Below are positions 1-8,922 of a stretch of 64,000 nt of DNA, piece after piece; the first letter of the stretch is position 1; every line of letters begins with the position of its first letter. A program made the translations under genes and the position numbers. This DNA comes from Streptomyces sp. ISL-1. Lineage in GTDB: Bacteria > Actinomycetota > Actinomycetes > Streptomycetales > Streptomycetaceae. Below the pieces are notes generated by a model. The model was given only the letters and a program-made list of their open reading frames with translations. It did no database searches and was not told the origin of the DNA. The stretch covers positions 186,001-250,000 of the forward strand of contig NZ_JAGGOI010000029.1 in NCBI RefSeq assembly GCF_018614585.1. The letters run 5' to 3'.

Positions 1-218
1 GAACTCTTGTTCCACACCTGTGGGTTGTGTAAGGGTGAGCTTCCTCACCGTCCCAACAACAGGCCGATTTTGTTCAGCCGTTCGAATTTAGTAGCGGTAT
101 CGGTATAGACCAAGCAGCACGAGCCTTTCAGCTGACAGAAATGTCAGGACCGTTAACCCGGGCCCGACCGGAACCGTGTTCAACCCCCCACCGCAATGCC
201 CTGGATGGAAAGACATCT

Positions 219-2174
219 ATGCAGAATCCCCGTACTTCGGGTCCCGTCCCTCCTCCCCGTACCGGTCTCAGCTCCGGGGACTCCGACGAAGGTCTCGCGG
301 CGGCACTACGGGCCGGCGGGGCGACGGGCGAGGCCCGCGCCGTAGCGGTGGTGCTGGCGAGGCACTGGCAACCGGTGTTCGACTATGCGTCGATCTGCGC
401 CCCTTCGGCCCGGGCGGCGTCCATGCTCGCCACCGCGGCCTCCCACAAGGTCTTGGAAAACCTGCGGCAGGCCCGGACGACCGCGGCGCTTCGTCCGCTT
501 CTCTTGATGACTGCCCGTCAAATCGGCAAGGCGTGGGCGGCGGACGAGCGCATCACCGCGCTACCCGAACTCCAGAATCCGGACACCGGACACGCCGTGC
601 CTGTCGACATGTTCACTATCCCGGAGAATCGGGGGCTGATCGCGCGGGCTTTCCAGGCAATGCCGGACGCCGCTCAATGTCTGCTGTGGCACGTCGAGGT
701 CGAGGGGGAGGGTATATCCGTACCGGCGGGTTTGCTGGCCGTCGACCCCCGTGGCGCCGCGGCCCAGCTCGAACAGGCGCGTGAAATCCTTCGGGAAGGC
801 TGCCTGCGGGCCCATCTGGAACTCGCCCCGGACATGGAATGCCGTCACTACAACCGGCTGCTGGACATATCCCTGCGCCGTGGCGGACCGCTGATCCCCG
901 ACATCCAGGCGCATCTGGCGGAGTGTCAGCACTGTCGCTACGGCGCCGAACAGCTCAACCAGGCCGACGGCCGGCTCGCGCTCCTGCTGGCCGAAGGCGT
1001 GCTCGGCCCGGCCGCCCGGCCCTACCTCGACTCGCGGCCCGCCCGCAGCAATGCCCGCCCCCGGACGGCCAGAACGGTCCCGGTGCCCAGCGCGGTCCGC
1101 GGCGCCGGCCGTCACTCGCGGGGCGGTCGTCCGCGCTCGCTGCCCCGCGTCACCTTCCAGGGCCGCCCCCTGTCGCTGTCCCACCGCGGGCGCGGAGCCG
1201 TCGTCACCGGCCTCGGGGTCGTGACCGGCCTGCTCGTCGTCGCGGCCGTCGTCACCGAGCTCTGGCCGGAAGACGACAGCCATGCGGGACCGGCCATCCC
1301 GAGCGGCTCCGTCAGCGCGGTCCCCGCCCCCGGATCCCAGCTGCCCTCCAGCCCCGCACCGCAGCCGTCGACCACCTCCGCGGCGCTTCCCACGGGCCCG
1401 CTCAGCACCAGACTGCGCAACGTCGACTCCGCCCTGTGCCTCGACATCCTCGACCGCATGGCACAACTCGGCGCCGAGGCGACGATGGCGCCCTGCTCCA
1501 GCTCCGTGACCCAGCAGTGGGTGTACGAGAACGACGGCCTGCTGCGCAGCGCCGCCGCCCCCGAACTGTGCCTCAACTCCCATGAGCTGGACGGTGTGAT
1601 GGTCCTCGCTCTGTGTGCGGACCCGGCGGCGGCCAACGCCGCGGACGTACGCTACGACCTGACGATCCAGGGCGATGTGATTCCGCGCTGGAACGACGGA
1701 CTGGCCGTCGTCCCCACCGCCGCGCAGACCGGAGCGACCGTGGTGGTCAAGGTCCGGGACGGCTCATTGGCGCAGCGCTGGGCCACAGACAACGTTGCCG
1801 TCGGCTCGCCCAGGACCCGGCAGAGCGCTGATTCGGGAAATCCGCCCGCCGAGGAGGTCAACACCTCTCCCTCGGACGGCAAACCCGCGCCGCCCGTGGG
1901 CACGGGTGCGGTGCCGGATCCCCATTCCACGGCCCGGCACGGTGAGGACCCCCGGTCCGATGTCCGCCGCGCCGGAGAGGACGGGTCCGGATCCGGCCCG
2001 GACGCCCGGCCGCCCGGACCGTCGCCCGCGGCTCCGGGGCCGCGCGACGCCGGCGGCCAAGACCTTCACGGTCCGGCCTCCTCACCTCCGCGGGAGACCG
2101 GTCACGCGGACGGGGATGACAAGCGCGTCAAGTCATCTGCGGCATCTCGCCCCGGGTCGTCTGCAGATCGATGA
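219..2174 (+). CDS. Sigma-like / zinc-finger / ricin-lectin membrane protein
   Basis: Probable membrane regulator or sensor of unknown target, about 651 aa. The N-terminal ~190 residues look like a degenerate ECF-sigma-type helical region. Near residue 231 lies HLAECQHC, the His/Cys zinc motif typical of anti-sigma factors. A basic stretch and one membrane segment follow (about residues 328-348). The outer part holds a ricin-type beta-trefoil domain (about 396-524, with repeated CLDI and QQW-like signatures) and a Pro/Ser-rich tail. The ATG at 219 has a GGAAAG 7 nt upstream; an in-frame ATG at 141 has no visible ribosome site. The 3' end overlaps the convergent VOC gene by 47 bp. Domain calls rest on motif reading. 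Confidence 0.75.
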   Translation: MQNPRTSGPVPPPRTGLSSGDSDEGLAAALRAGGATGEARAVAVVLARHWQPVFDYASICAPSARAASMLATAASHKVLENLRQARTTAALRPLLLMTARQIGKAWAADERITALPELQNPDTGHAVPVDMFTIPENRGLIARAFQAMPDAAQCLLWHVEVEGEGISVPAGLLAVDPRGAAAQLEQAREILREGCLRAHLELAPDMECRHYNRLLDISLRRGGPLIPDIQAHLAECQHCRYGAEQLNQADGRLALLLAEGVLGPAARPYLDSRPARSNARPRTARTVPVPSAVRGAGRHSRGGRPRSLPRVTFQGRPLSLSHRGRGAVVTGLGVVTGLLVVAAVVTELWPEDDSHAGPAIPSGSVSAVPAPGSQLPSSPAPQPSTTSAALPTGPLSTRLRNVDSALCLDILDRMAQLGAEATMAPCSSSVTQQWVYENDGLLRSAAAPELCLNSHELDGVMVLALCADPAAANAADVRYDLTIQGDVIPRWNDGLAVVPTAAQTGATVVVKVRDGSLAQRWATDNVAVGSPRTRQSADSGNPPAEEVNTSPSDGKPAPPVGTGAVPDPHSTARHGEDPRSDVRRAGEDGSGSGPDARPPGPSPAAPGPRDAGGQDLHGPASSPPRETGHADGDDKRVKSSAASRPGSSADR

Positions 2175-2919
2175 CGGAGAACGCCGCGCCCTGCTGGTCC
2201 GCGACCGCCGCGAAACGGCCGAACGGGCTGTCCATCGGGCCGAAGTGCACCTGCCCGCCGCGGTTGGCGACGGTGGCCACCGCGGCGTCGCAGTCCGGCA
2301 CGCCGAAGTACACATTGATGTACGGCGGGACCTCGGGCGGAAAGTCGTCGGTCATCTTCATCCGGCCCGCCACCGGGCGGCCGTTGATGTTCCACACACA
2401 GAAGTCGATCTGCTCGTCGGCCATCCGCTGCACCTCGAAGGGGAAGACGGCAGGGTAGAAGGCGTCCGCCTTCGCGGCGTCGCGGGTGGTGACTTCCGCC
2501 CATGCGAACGAGCCGGGCTCACCCGTCTTCTCGAAGCCTTCATGGCTGCCGGGCTGCCAGGCGCTGAAGTACGCGCCGCTGGGGTCCTGGGCTGTCACCA
2601 TGGCGCCGAAATCGCCGACCTCCATCGGCTCCATCGTCAGCGCGCCGCCGTTGTCACGGATCTTGGTGGTCGTCGCGGCGATGTCCGGGGTGGCGAAGTA
2701 GAGATTCCAGGCGGCCGGGGTGCCTTCCGTGCCAGGCATCTGCGGGGAGAGGGCGGCCACGGCCTTGCCGTCGGAGTACGCCTGTGTGTAATAGCCGAAC
2801 TCCTGCGAGCCTTCGCCGAACGTCCAGCCCAACAGGTCACCGTAGAAGCTCTTGGCGGCTTCCAGGTCGGGGAACATCGCGTCGGTCCAGCAGGGGGTGC
2901 CTTCGGGTTGCGCGGCCAT
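2128..2919 (-). CDS. VOC family (glyoxalase/bleomycin-resistance fold) protein
   Basis: 263-aa cytoplasmic protein made of two tandem vicinal-oxygen-chelate modules. The first begins around MFPDLEAAKSFYGDLLGWTF and the second around WAEVTTRDAAKADAFYPAVF. Duplicated VOC proteins of this kind are common in Streptomyces and are usually annotated as glyoxalase-like or hydroxylase-like; the substrate cannot be read from the sequence. The start at 2919 is chosen because GGAGG lies 10 nt upstream; the open frame runs further upstream through GC-rich repeats that are unlikely to be coding. Its 3' end overlaps the convergent ricin-domain gene. Confidence 0.85.
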   Translation of the reverse strand: MAAQPEGTPCWTDAMFPDLEAAKSFYGDLLGWTFGEGSQEFGYYTQAYSDGKAVAALSPQMPGTEGTPAAWNLYFATPDIAATTTKIRDNGGALTMEPMEVGDFGAMVTAQDPSGAYFSAWQPGSHEGFEKTGEPGSFAWAEVTTRDAAKADAFYPAVFPFEVQRMADEQIDFCVWNINGRPVAGRMKMTDDFPPEVPPYINVYFGVPDCDAAVATVANRGGQVHFGPMDSPFGRFAAVADQQGAAFSVIDLQTTRGEMPQMT

Positions 2920-3536
2920 GGGAACCAAGCCTCCGGTCGAGGAATGCCATCCCTCCCACGCTATTCGCGCGCCCGCGGTGCCGCGCGCCGAGCGGGTCGC
3001 CTCCGGCGCGGGGGTCCGCGGTGCGGGTCTTGGCCGTTCCCGGGTGCGGGGGTCCGGGGTGCGGGTCCAGAGCCGTCCTCTGTGCCCGGGGCGGTGCGGG
3101 GTCGCGGTGCGTGTCTTGGCCGTTCCTGGGTGCGGGGGTCCGGAGTGCGGGTCCCCGAGCCGTCCCCTGTGCCCGGGGGTCGCGGGATGCGGGTCTGGGG
3201 CCGCTCCGGGGCTCGTATTCTGGACTGCTTTCCTCACCGCGCTTCGCGCGAGTTGCGCCGCTTTACGTCCAGAACACGACCCCTGCGCGTCCCCCTGCCG
3301 GTGAAGGCCCTGGGGCAATCGGCGTCGCGAAGTTGCCGCTTACCGGCCCCCACTACACCCGGCATCTGCCCCCAAGTGGGGGGCCTGGGGTCTCCGCGTC
3401 GCGGAGCCGTCGCTTGCTGGGGGTGCCCTCACGCGAATGCCCAGCAGGTCTGGGGCACCGCCCCAGTTTCGGGATGGGGGTACCTCCCAGGCGGAGCTCT
3501 GGGGGACAAGCACCCGCGCCCCGGGCACCCTGCGCG
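2920..3536. repeat. 617-bp gene-free spacer with decayed tandem repeats
   Basis: No convincing gene. From 3023 a G-rich unit that begins GCGGGTCTTGGCCGTTCC recurs at 3109 and, more degenerate, at 3189, giving periods of 86 and 80 bp. Further right, arms TTCTGGAC and GTCCAGAA (about 3220-3270) flank a CGCG-rich centre. Near 3484-3510 there is a small hairpin with TCCCAG and CTGGGGGA arms, of a kind often seen between Streptomyces genes. Long open frames across this stretch come from the high GC content. Confidence 0.6.
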
Positions 3537-4154
3537 CTACGGCAACGGCAGCGCCACCTTGACCGCGTACACCGCGACCAGCCCGTACCCGATCCGGAAG
3601 GTCCACGCGCGCGCCGTGTCCGAGATTCGCGTGCCCGCCAAACCGCTGACCGCGACGAGCAGTTGCTGCCACGCCAGGGAGGCGACGAAGACCCCGCCGA
3701 CAAACACCGCGCCGGCCGTGCCTCCGCTCAGAGCCGCGCCCTGAGCCGTGGTCAGGGCGGCGAAGTACAGGGCGGTGGTGGGGTTGATGAGGGTCAGCGC
3801 GGCGAACCGGGTGAACGTCCGCACCGGGCCGGTGCCCGTGCTCTCGCTCTCCGGCGCGGGCCCCGTGTGCCGCGACGCGAACAGCCCCCGCACCGCGATC
3901 ACCGCCAGCACGGTCGCCGACACCAGCCGGACCCAGGCCTCGACGCCGGAGAGCGCGGAGGCGACGAGCGGGCCGAGCGCGGTTGCCGCGGCGGCGTACG
4001 CGAGGTCGACGACGGCGACCGCGGCCGCCGCGGCCGCCGCCCCGCGGCGGTCGCGCATGCCCTCCTGGATGAGGAGTACGCCCATCGCTCCCACGGGCAT
4101 CGCCACACCCAGGCCCGCTGCCGCGCCCGCCATCGCAGTCGTCCACATACTCAT
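3537..4154 (-). CDS. LysE family translocator
   Basis: 205-aa polytopic membrane protein of the LysE/RhtB amino-acid exporter superfamily. It shows the N-terminal small-residue-rich first helix with the family-type turn (VAMPVGAMGVLLIQEGMRDR), about six hydrophobic segments, and the NPTT motif (LTLINPTTALYFAALTT) typical of the third helix. It would export amino acids or other small metabolites; the substrate is unknown. It lies 70 bp downstream of the mreB-like gene on the same strand, so the two may share a transcript. Confidence 0.85.
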   Translation of the reverse strand: MSMWTTAMAGAAAGLGVAMPVGAMGVLLIQEGMRDRRGAAAAAAAVAVVDLAYAAAATALGPLVASALSGVEAWVRLVSATVLAVIAVRGLFASRHTGPAPESESTGTGPVRTFTRFAALTLINPTTALYFAALTTAQGAALSGGTAGAVFVGGVFVASLAWQQLLVAVSGLAGTRISDTARAWTFRIGYGLVAVYAVKVALPLP

Positions 4155-4224
4155 GGCGCACAGCGTCGGACCCGGGCCACGGTCGGCGCGACTGATTTAC
4201 GCGCCCCCGACCGCCTGAAGGCTC

Positions 4225-5268
4225 TCAGCCGGCTTCGGCCAGCGGGTCGAGGACCAGCGGCTGGATATTGCCCTCCAGCATCGCGCCGAGCCCCAGTACG
4301 GCACAGACGTCGGGCCGGTCGGCGATGTGCACCGGCATCCCGGTGGCATCGCGCAGCATCTGGTCCAGGCCCGGCAGCAGCGCGCTCCCGCCGACCATCA
4401 TGATCCCGCGGTCGGCGAGATCGGCGACCAGGTCGGGCGGGCAGTCCCGCAGCACCTTGCCGATGCCGTCCAGCACGGAGGTGAGCGGGGTGTGGATGGC
4501 GTTCCGTACGGCGGCGGTGTCGACGCGCACCGAGCGGGCGAGGCCGGTCGCCACGTCCCGGCCGTGGATCTCGGTGGACGCCGGTCCGTGAGTGTTGAGG
4601 CCGTTGCCGCTCAGCGCCAGCTGGAGGGGGCGTACGGACTGGCTGGGCAGCATCAGTTCGTGCTGGTGGCGCAGGTGCTGGATCACCGCGTGGTCGATGG
4701 CGTTGCCGCCCACCGGGATCCGCTCGGCGGTGACGATCGCGCCGAGCGAGAGCACGGCGACCTGCGTGGTCGCCGCGCCGCACACCATGATCATGGTCGC
4801 GGTGGGCTGCTCCACGGGCAGCCCGCAGCCGACGGCCGCGGCGATCAGGGTGTCGACGAGCTCGACCCGGCGGGCGCCGAGGCCGACAAGGGTCTCGATG
4901 GCGGCGCGCTCGGCGAGCGGGTCGCTGTCGTGCGGGGTGCAGGCGGCGGCGCGCAGCCGCGGCTTGCGGCGCAACTGGCGGCGGAGCTTCTCGCCGAGGA
5001 GGAGACGGAGCATCCGCTGGGCCATCTCGATGTCGACGACGGTGCCGCCGGCGATGGGACGGGCGACGCGGATGTAGTCGGGCGTACGGCCCGTCATCTT
5101 CTCGGCGAGCGCGCCGACCGCGATCAGCGCGCCGGTGCGGGTGTTCACGGCGGCGACGCTCGGCTCGTCGACGACGAGCCCGGCCCCCTTCACGAAGACC
5201 CTGGTCCTCGCGGCTCCCAGGTCGACGGCGACATGGCAACGGCGCAACTGCTCAAGACTGACGGTCAC
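4225..5268 (-). CDS. MreB/Mbl-like actin-family protein
   Basis: 347-aa protein of the MreB branch of bacterial actins. The phosphate-1 segment (VAVDLGAARTRVFVKG), an EPSVAAVN-type strand, the VVDIEMAQRMLR region and the adenosine segment (GIMMVGGSALLPGLDQML) are visible. Actins of this group polymerise under the membrane; in streptomycetes they serve spore-wall integrity rather than rod shape. GTG at 5268 is chosen because GGAGG lies 7-8 nt upstream and it gives a family-typical length. It is separate from any mre operon here, so it is probably an mreB paralogue rather than the one linked to mreC and mreD. Confidence 0.85.
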   Translation of the reverse strand: MTVSLEQLRRCHVAVDLGAARTRVFVKGAGLVVDEPSVAAVNTRTGALIAVGALAEKMTGRTPDYIRVARPIAGGTVVDIEMAQRMLRLLLGEKLRRQLRRKPRLRAAACTPHDSDPLAERAAIETLVGLGARRVELVDTLIAAAVGCGLPVEQPTATMIMVCGAATTQVAVLSLGAIVTAERIPVGGNAIDHAVIQHLRHQHELMLPSQSVRPLQLALSGNGLNTHGPASTEIHGRDVATGLARSVRVDTAAVRNAIHTPLTSVLDGIGKVLRDCPPDLVADLADRGIMMVGGSALLPGLDQMLRDATGMPVHIADRPDVCAVLGLGAMLEGNIQPLVLDPLAEAG

Positions 5269-5399
5269 GGCGGATCCTCCCGAGTGCGGTACTTGATGGC
5301 ATCGTGCGACCGCAACGGGAAGTGCGCGCGCTGGGTGAGCCGGTCGGGGGTATGGAGCTGACGATCCGCCAGATTCGTTGGGCCGATCGGGCGGCATTA

Positions 5400-5966
5400 C
5401 TACAGCAGCCTCTGCAGCAGTCCCCAGCAGAACTCCGCCACGCGCTGCTCGCCGTCGGGGAGGGTGAACCGCAGCTGCCATCGCGTCGGCGCCGAGCCCT
5501 CCATCGGTGTGGCCGGAGGAAAGGCGCGCGCCACCTCGTCCACCGTGCACGACCACGGCACCAGGTCATCGGCCGTACGCAACTCGGGTGCCGCCGCCCC
5601 CGGGGCGCGGACCAGCCATTCGTTCCACACCGCCCCGCCGTCCGCTGCCAGCACCTCGAAGCGCAGATCGGGCCAGAGCGGTACGGGCCACAGCAGCGCG
5701 TCGCACTCGAGATCGCCGATCCGCCGCCGTACGACCTGCTCCGGCTCCCCGAGCGCCGAGCGGTAGCGGGCGAGGGCGCCGCGGCTCCTCGGTGAGCGGA
5801 CCATGGCCTGCCAGCGGCGGTTGGCCTCGCGCATCTCGGCGAGGGACGCGCCCAGTTCGTGGCGGGCGTCCTCGACCGGGCCGGGCTGATGGTCAGCCAT
5901 CCGGCGTAGCAGTACCAGTTGGAAATCGCGGGGTCCGAACGGTGCGGCATGGGTCATGTCCGACAT
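5400..5966 (-). CDS. Conserved hypothetical protein
   Basis: 188-aa soluble protein with no motif I recognise. It begins MSDMTHAAPFGPRDFQLVLL and has a mid-region rich in charged helices (EMREANRRWQAMVR). Trp-rich strands follow in the C-terminal half (PVPLWPDLRFEVLAADGG, WQLRFTLPDGEQ), ending in FCWGLLQRLL. Codon use matches the chromosome, and the frame continues cleanly between the mreB-like gene and the divergent zinc-ribbon gene. A second possible start is the Met at 5957. Function is unknown. Confidence 0.65.
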   Translation of the reverse strand: MSDMTHAAPFGPRDFQLVLLRRMADHQPGPVEDARHELGASLAEMREANRRWQAMVRSPRSRGALARYRSALGEPEQVVRRRIGDLECDALLWPVPLWPDLRFEVLAADGGAVWNEWLVRAPGAAAPELRTADDLVPWSCTVDEVARAFPPATPMEGSAPTRWQLRFTLPDGEQRVAEFCWGLLQRLL

Positions 5967-6100
5967 CGTGCCCCGCTGCCGAGGGCGAACGCACCGTCAA
6001 TGACGGGAAGTCGGCTCGCAGCCGAGATGAGAGTTCCACACAGAATCCTCACAGAGTCATCCACCGCTGGTCCTTCCGCGCCGCATAGCCTGCGGGCGCC

Positions 6101-6793
6101 ATGGATTACTGCAACCAGTGCCGTCGGCACCTCAACGGCGCTCTGGCCTGTGCCGGCTGCGGTACACCCGTTGAGGAGCTCCGGTATCAGAGCCCCGTTG
6201 CGCCCGCGGTGGATCACCCCGTCCTGGAACTGGACGAGGTGTCCGAGCCCGCGGGCCATCGGCGTGCCCGCCACCAGCCCAGTCCCCGGCGCAAGGCCGC
6301 GGCCGGGCGCCGGGCCCGTAAGCGGCGTGGCCGCAAGGTGCTGCTCGGCACGTTCGGCCTGGTGCTCGCGGCGGGTGCGCTGAGCCTTGCCGAACTGGCC
6401 ATCGAGGATCAGGGCGACGACGGTGCGGCGACCGCCGTCAAGGACGATTCGAACGTCGAGACGGAGCCCGCTCCGGAGCCCACGGACGTCGATGTGACCC
6501 CCGAGGGCCCCGATCCGGTGACGGAAACGCCCGTCTCGGCATCCAGTTCCGCACGCCCGACGGCAACCGGCACCGGCGGTCCGGGCGGCGGCGCAGGGAA
6601 GCCGACCGCCACGAGCGGGGGCGGCGGCAGGCCGTCCGCCACGCCCTCCGCCGTACAGTCGTCCGCCAGTGCCCAGCCGTCGAACCCGGGGCAGCCGAGC
6701 GGGTCGGCCTCGACCCAGCCGCCGCCCCAGGGCGACCCCCCGCCGACCCCGACGCCCACCCCCTGCGAGAAGTTCCTCTGGTTCTGCGTGTAG
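6101..6793 (+). CDS. Zinc-ribbon, single-pass membrane protein with Pro/Thr tail
   Basis: 230-aa protein of unknown role. Residues 4-20 carry two CxxC pairs (CNQC, CAGC), an apparent cytoplasmic zinc ribbon. A strongly basic stretch (about 61-79) precedes one membrane helix (80-99), placing the remaining ~130 residues outside. That outer part is low-complexity Thr/Pro/Ser/Gly and ends CEKFLWFCV, with two Cys that could form a disulphide. There is no obvious Shine-Dalgarno before the ATG; a TAGCCT box about 10 nt upstream suggests a near-leaderless transcript. It converges on the MarR gene. Confidence 0.7.
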   Translation: MDYCNQCRRHLNGALACAGCGTPVEELRYQSPVAPAVDHPVLELDEVSEPAGHRRARHQPSPRRKAAAGRRARKRRGRKVLLGTFGLVLAAGALSLAELAIEDQGDDGAATAVKDDSNVETEPAPEPTDVDVTPEGPDPVTETPVSASSSARPTATGTGGPGGGAGKPTATSGGGGRPSATPSAVQSSASAQPSNPGQPSGSASTQPPPQGDPPPTPTPTPCEKFLWFCV

Positions 6794-6824
6794 GCATCGG
6801 GCGACCGAGGGCTGGGGCACGCCC

Positions 6825-7268
6825 TTACGGCACGGCCGGAGCCTCTTCGCCCAGCATCCGCTTGAGCAGGTCCCGCAGCATCGTCCGCTCCACGTCCGAC
6901 AACTCGGCCAGCGGCTCGCGCGCGAAGTCCAGCGACTCCCGCAGCCGGCGCGCGGTGTCGACCCCGTCCTTCGTCGGCGCGGCCAGCTTCACCCTGCGGT
7001 CGTTCGGGTCGGGGCGTCGCTCCACCAGTCCGCGGGTCTCCAGCCGGTCCACGATGCCGGTGATGTTCGACGGCTCGCATCTCAGCTTCTGTGCGACGTG
7101 GCGCATGGGCATCGGCTCCAGGGTCAGCAGTCCCAGCACCCGCGCCTGTGCGCCGGTGAGGGAGTGCTTGGCCGCGGCCTGCTCGTACTCCGCGTAGTAG
7201 CGCGCCACGACGGTGCCGATGAGCTCGACGACTTCGAGGGTCACGGGGTCTGTTCGCGGGGTGGTCAT
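6825..7268 (-). CDS. MarR family transcriptional regulator
   Basis: 147-aa winged-helix regulator. The recognition region (MRHVAQKLRCEPSNITGIVDRLE, then the wing RRPDPNDRR) and the helices on either side are canonical for MarR. ATG 7268 is used; longer forms would cross the divergent promoter. It is transcribed away from the oxidoreductase at 7358, and the 89-bp gap holds an inverted repeat that is a likely operator for both. It lacks the N-terminal redox Cys of OhrR, so peroxide sensing through that residue is not expected although an ohr-like gene lies nearby. Confidence 0.88.
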   Translation of the reverse strand: MTTPRTDPVTLEVVELIGTVVARYYAEYEQAAAKHSLTGAQARVLGLLTLEPMPMRHVAQKLRCEPSNITGIVDRLETRGLVERRPDPNDRRVKLAAPTKDGVDTARRLRESLDFAREPLAELSDVERTMLRDLLKRMLGEEAPAVP

Positions 7269-7289
7269 GGCAACAGAGTACCGAGTTAC

Positions 7290-7335
7290 TTGACAACATG
7301 AAATATCCAGGAGCATGGTTGTTTCACATGGTGAA
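7290..7335. promoter_or_regulatory. Divergent marR/oxidoreductase control region
   Basis: A TTGACA hexamer at 7290-7295 reads towards the oxidoreductase and could be its -35 box; the -10 is weak. Just downstream, TTCAC-ATG-GTGAA (7323-7335) is an inverted repeat with perfect 5-bp arms. It sits where a bound MarR dimer would block transcription. The oxidoreductase ribosome site (AGGAGG) follows at once. Confidence 0.5.
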
Positions 7336-7357
7336 TCTTTTCTAGGAGGTACGCAGC

Positions 7358-8377
7358 ATGTCCGCACTCCCCGCGTCCGGCCGTGAATGGCACCTGGTCG
7401 CCCGTCCGCACGGCTGGCCCAAGGTGGAGGACTTCGCTCTGCGTGAGGCCCCGGTGACCGAGCCGGGCGAGGGTCGCATCCTCGTACGCAATCTGCACTT
7501 CTCGGTCGACCCGTACATGCGCGGCCGGATGAACGACGTGAAGTCGTATGTCCCGCCGTTCCAGCTCGACCACCCCATGGACGGCGGCGCGATCGGCGAG
7601 GTCATCGCCTCGAACGCCGAGGGCTTCGCCGTGGGCGACCACGTTCTGCACGGGCTCGGCTGGCGCGAGTACGCCGAGCTGCCCGCGAAGCACGCCACCA
7701 AGGTCGACGCATCCCTCGCCCCGCTCTCCGCCTACCTCGGCGTGCTCGGCATGACGGGTCTGACCGCCTACGCCGGGCTCTTCGACGTCGCCTCCTTCAA
7801 GGAGGGCGACGCCGTATTCGTCTCCGGCGCGGCCGGCGCGGTGGGCAGCCAGGTCGGCCAGATGGCGAAGCTCAAGGGCGCCTCCCGCGTCATCGGCTCG
7901 GCGGGCTCCGACGAGAAGGTCAAGCTCCTGGTCGAGGAGTACGGCTTCGACGCGGCCTTCAACTACAAGAACGGCCCGGTCGCGCAGCAGCTGAAGGAGG
8001 CCGCCCCCGACGGCATCGACGTCTACTTCGACAACGTCGGCGGGGACCACCTGGAGGCCGCGATCTCCTCGCTCAACGTGCACGGCCGCGCGACCATCTG
8101 CGGCATGATCGCCCAGTACAACGCCACCGAGCCGACCCCAGGGCCGCGCAACCTCGCCCTGGTCATCGGCAAGCGGCTGCGCCTGCAGGGCATGCTTGTG
8201 AACGACCACACCGCGCTCCAGCCGCAGTTCGTCCAGGACGTCGCGGGCTGGATCGCCTCCGGCGAACTCAAGTACAACGAGACCGTCGTCGAGGGCATCG
8301 AGAACGGCTACGAGGCCTTCGCCGGTCTGCTGCGCGGTGAGAACACCGGCAAGATGATCGTTTCGCTCAACCAGTAG
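7358..8377 (+). CDS. NADP-dependent medium-chain oxidoreductase
   Basis: 339-aa zinc-independent MDR enzyme of the leukotriene B4 12-hydroxydehydrogenase / 2-alkenal reductase type (CurA/YncB-like). The catalytic domain begins with the family-typical HLVARPHGWPKVEDF and SVDPYMRGRMND. The NADP-binding Rossmann motif VSGAAGAVGSQVG lies near residues 156-168, followed by DVYFDNVGGDHLE. It would reduce the double bond of alpha,beta-unsaturated carbonyls with NADPH. A strong AGGAGG precedes the ATG. Divergence from marR suggests induction by an electrophile or phenolic ligand; the ohr-like gene follows after 65 bp and may be cotranscribed. Confidence 0.9.
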   Translation: MSALPASGREWHLVARPHGWPKVEDFALREAPVTEPGEGRILVRNLHFSVDPYMRGRMNDVKSYVPPFQLDHPMDGGAIGEVIASNAEGFAVGDHVLHGLGWREYAELPAKHATKVDASLAPLSAYLGVLGMTGLTAYAGLFDVASFKEGDAVFVSGAAGAVGSQVGQMAKLKGASRVIGSAGSDEKVKLLVEEYGFDAAFNYKNGPVAQQLKEAAPDGIDVYFDNVGGDHLEAAISSLNVHGRATICGMIAQYNATEPTPGPRNLALVIGKRLRLQGMLVNDHTALQPQFVQDVAGWIASGELKYNETVVEGIENGYEAFAGLLRGENTGKMIVSLNQ

Positions 8378-8442
8378 TCTCGGCCTCAGCCACCACGGTC
8401 GTGGGCGCGAGCCGCGGTGAACAAGCAGGAGGAATCCTCTTC

Positions 8443-8865
8443 ATGTCCATCCAGCAGTCCGACGTCCTCTACACCGCTGTCGCCACCGCGGAGAACGGCC
8501 GTGACGGCCGCGTCGCCACCCCGGACGGTCAGCTCGACGTGGTCGTCAACCCGCCGAAGGAGATGGGCGGTTCCGGGACGGGCACCAACCCGGAGCAGCT
8601 CTTCGCCGCCGGATACAGCGCCTGCTTCCAGAGTGCGCTGGGCGTCGTCGCACGCAAGGAGAAGGCCGACATCTCCGGCTCGACGGTCACCGCCGAGGTC
8701 GGCATAGGCAAGAACGACGAGGGCTTCGGGCTCATCGTCAAGATCTCCGCCAAGATCCCGAACGTGGACGCGGCCACCGCCAGGGACCTGCTCGAGAAGG
8801 CCCACCAGGTCTGCCCGTACTCCAAGGCGACCCGCGGCAACATCACGGTCGACCTCGCTGTCTGA
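8443..8865 (+). CDS. ohr: Ohr/OsmC family organic hydroperoxide resistance protein
   Basis: 140-aa thiol peroxidase of the Ohr subgroup, reducing organic hydroperoxides in the cytoplasm. Both redox cysteines are present: Cys61 in SACFQSALG and Cys124 in VCPYSKATRGN. The Ohr-type NPEQLFAAGYSACF signature is intact. ATG 8443 follows AGGAGGAA at good spacing. Downstream of the MarR-linked oxidoreductase it makes a small oxidative/electrophile-stress unit. A strong hairpin terminator follows. Confidence 0.92.
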   Translation: MSIQQSDVLYTAVATAENGRDGRVATPDGQLDVVVNPPKEMGGSGTGTNPEQLFAAGYSACFQSALGVVARKEKADISGSTVTAEVGIGKNDEGFGLIVKISAKIPNVDAATARDLLEKAHQVCPYSKATRGNITVDLAV

Positions 8866-8881
8866 CCGGCACGGCGCAGAT

Positions 8882-8913
8882 GAGGGCCGCACCCCCTCCG
8901 GGGTGCGGCCCTC
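8882..8913. terminator. Bidirectional hairpin between ohr and M14 gene
   Basis: Perfect 14-bp arms GAGGGCCGCACCCC and GGGGTGCGGCCCTC with a 4-nt loop, in the gap between two convergent genes. Confidence 0.75.
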
Positions 8914-8922
8914 GACGCGTAC

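Noticed and set aside
6825-7268. MarR protein as a canonical OhrR sensor for the nearby ohr
   Set aside because: The N-terminal redox Cys is missing and the ohr gene is not directly divergent from it; the oxidoreductase is.
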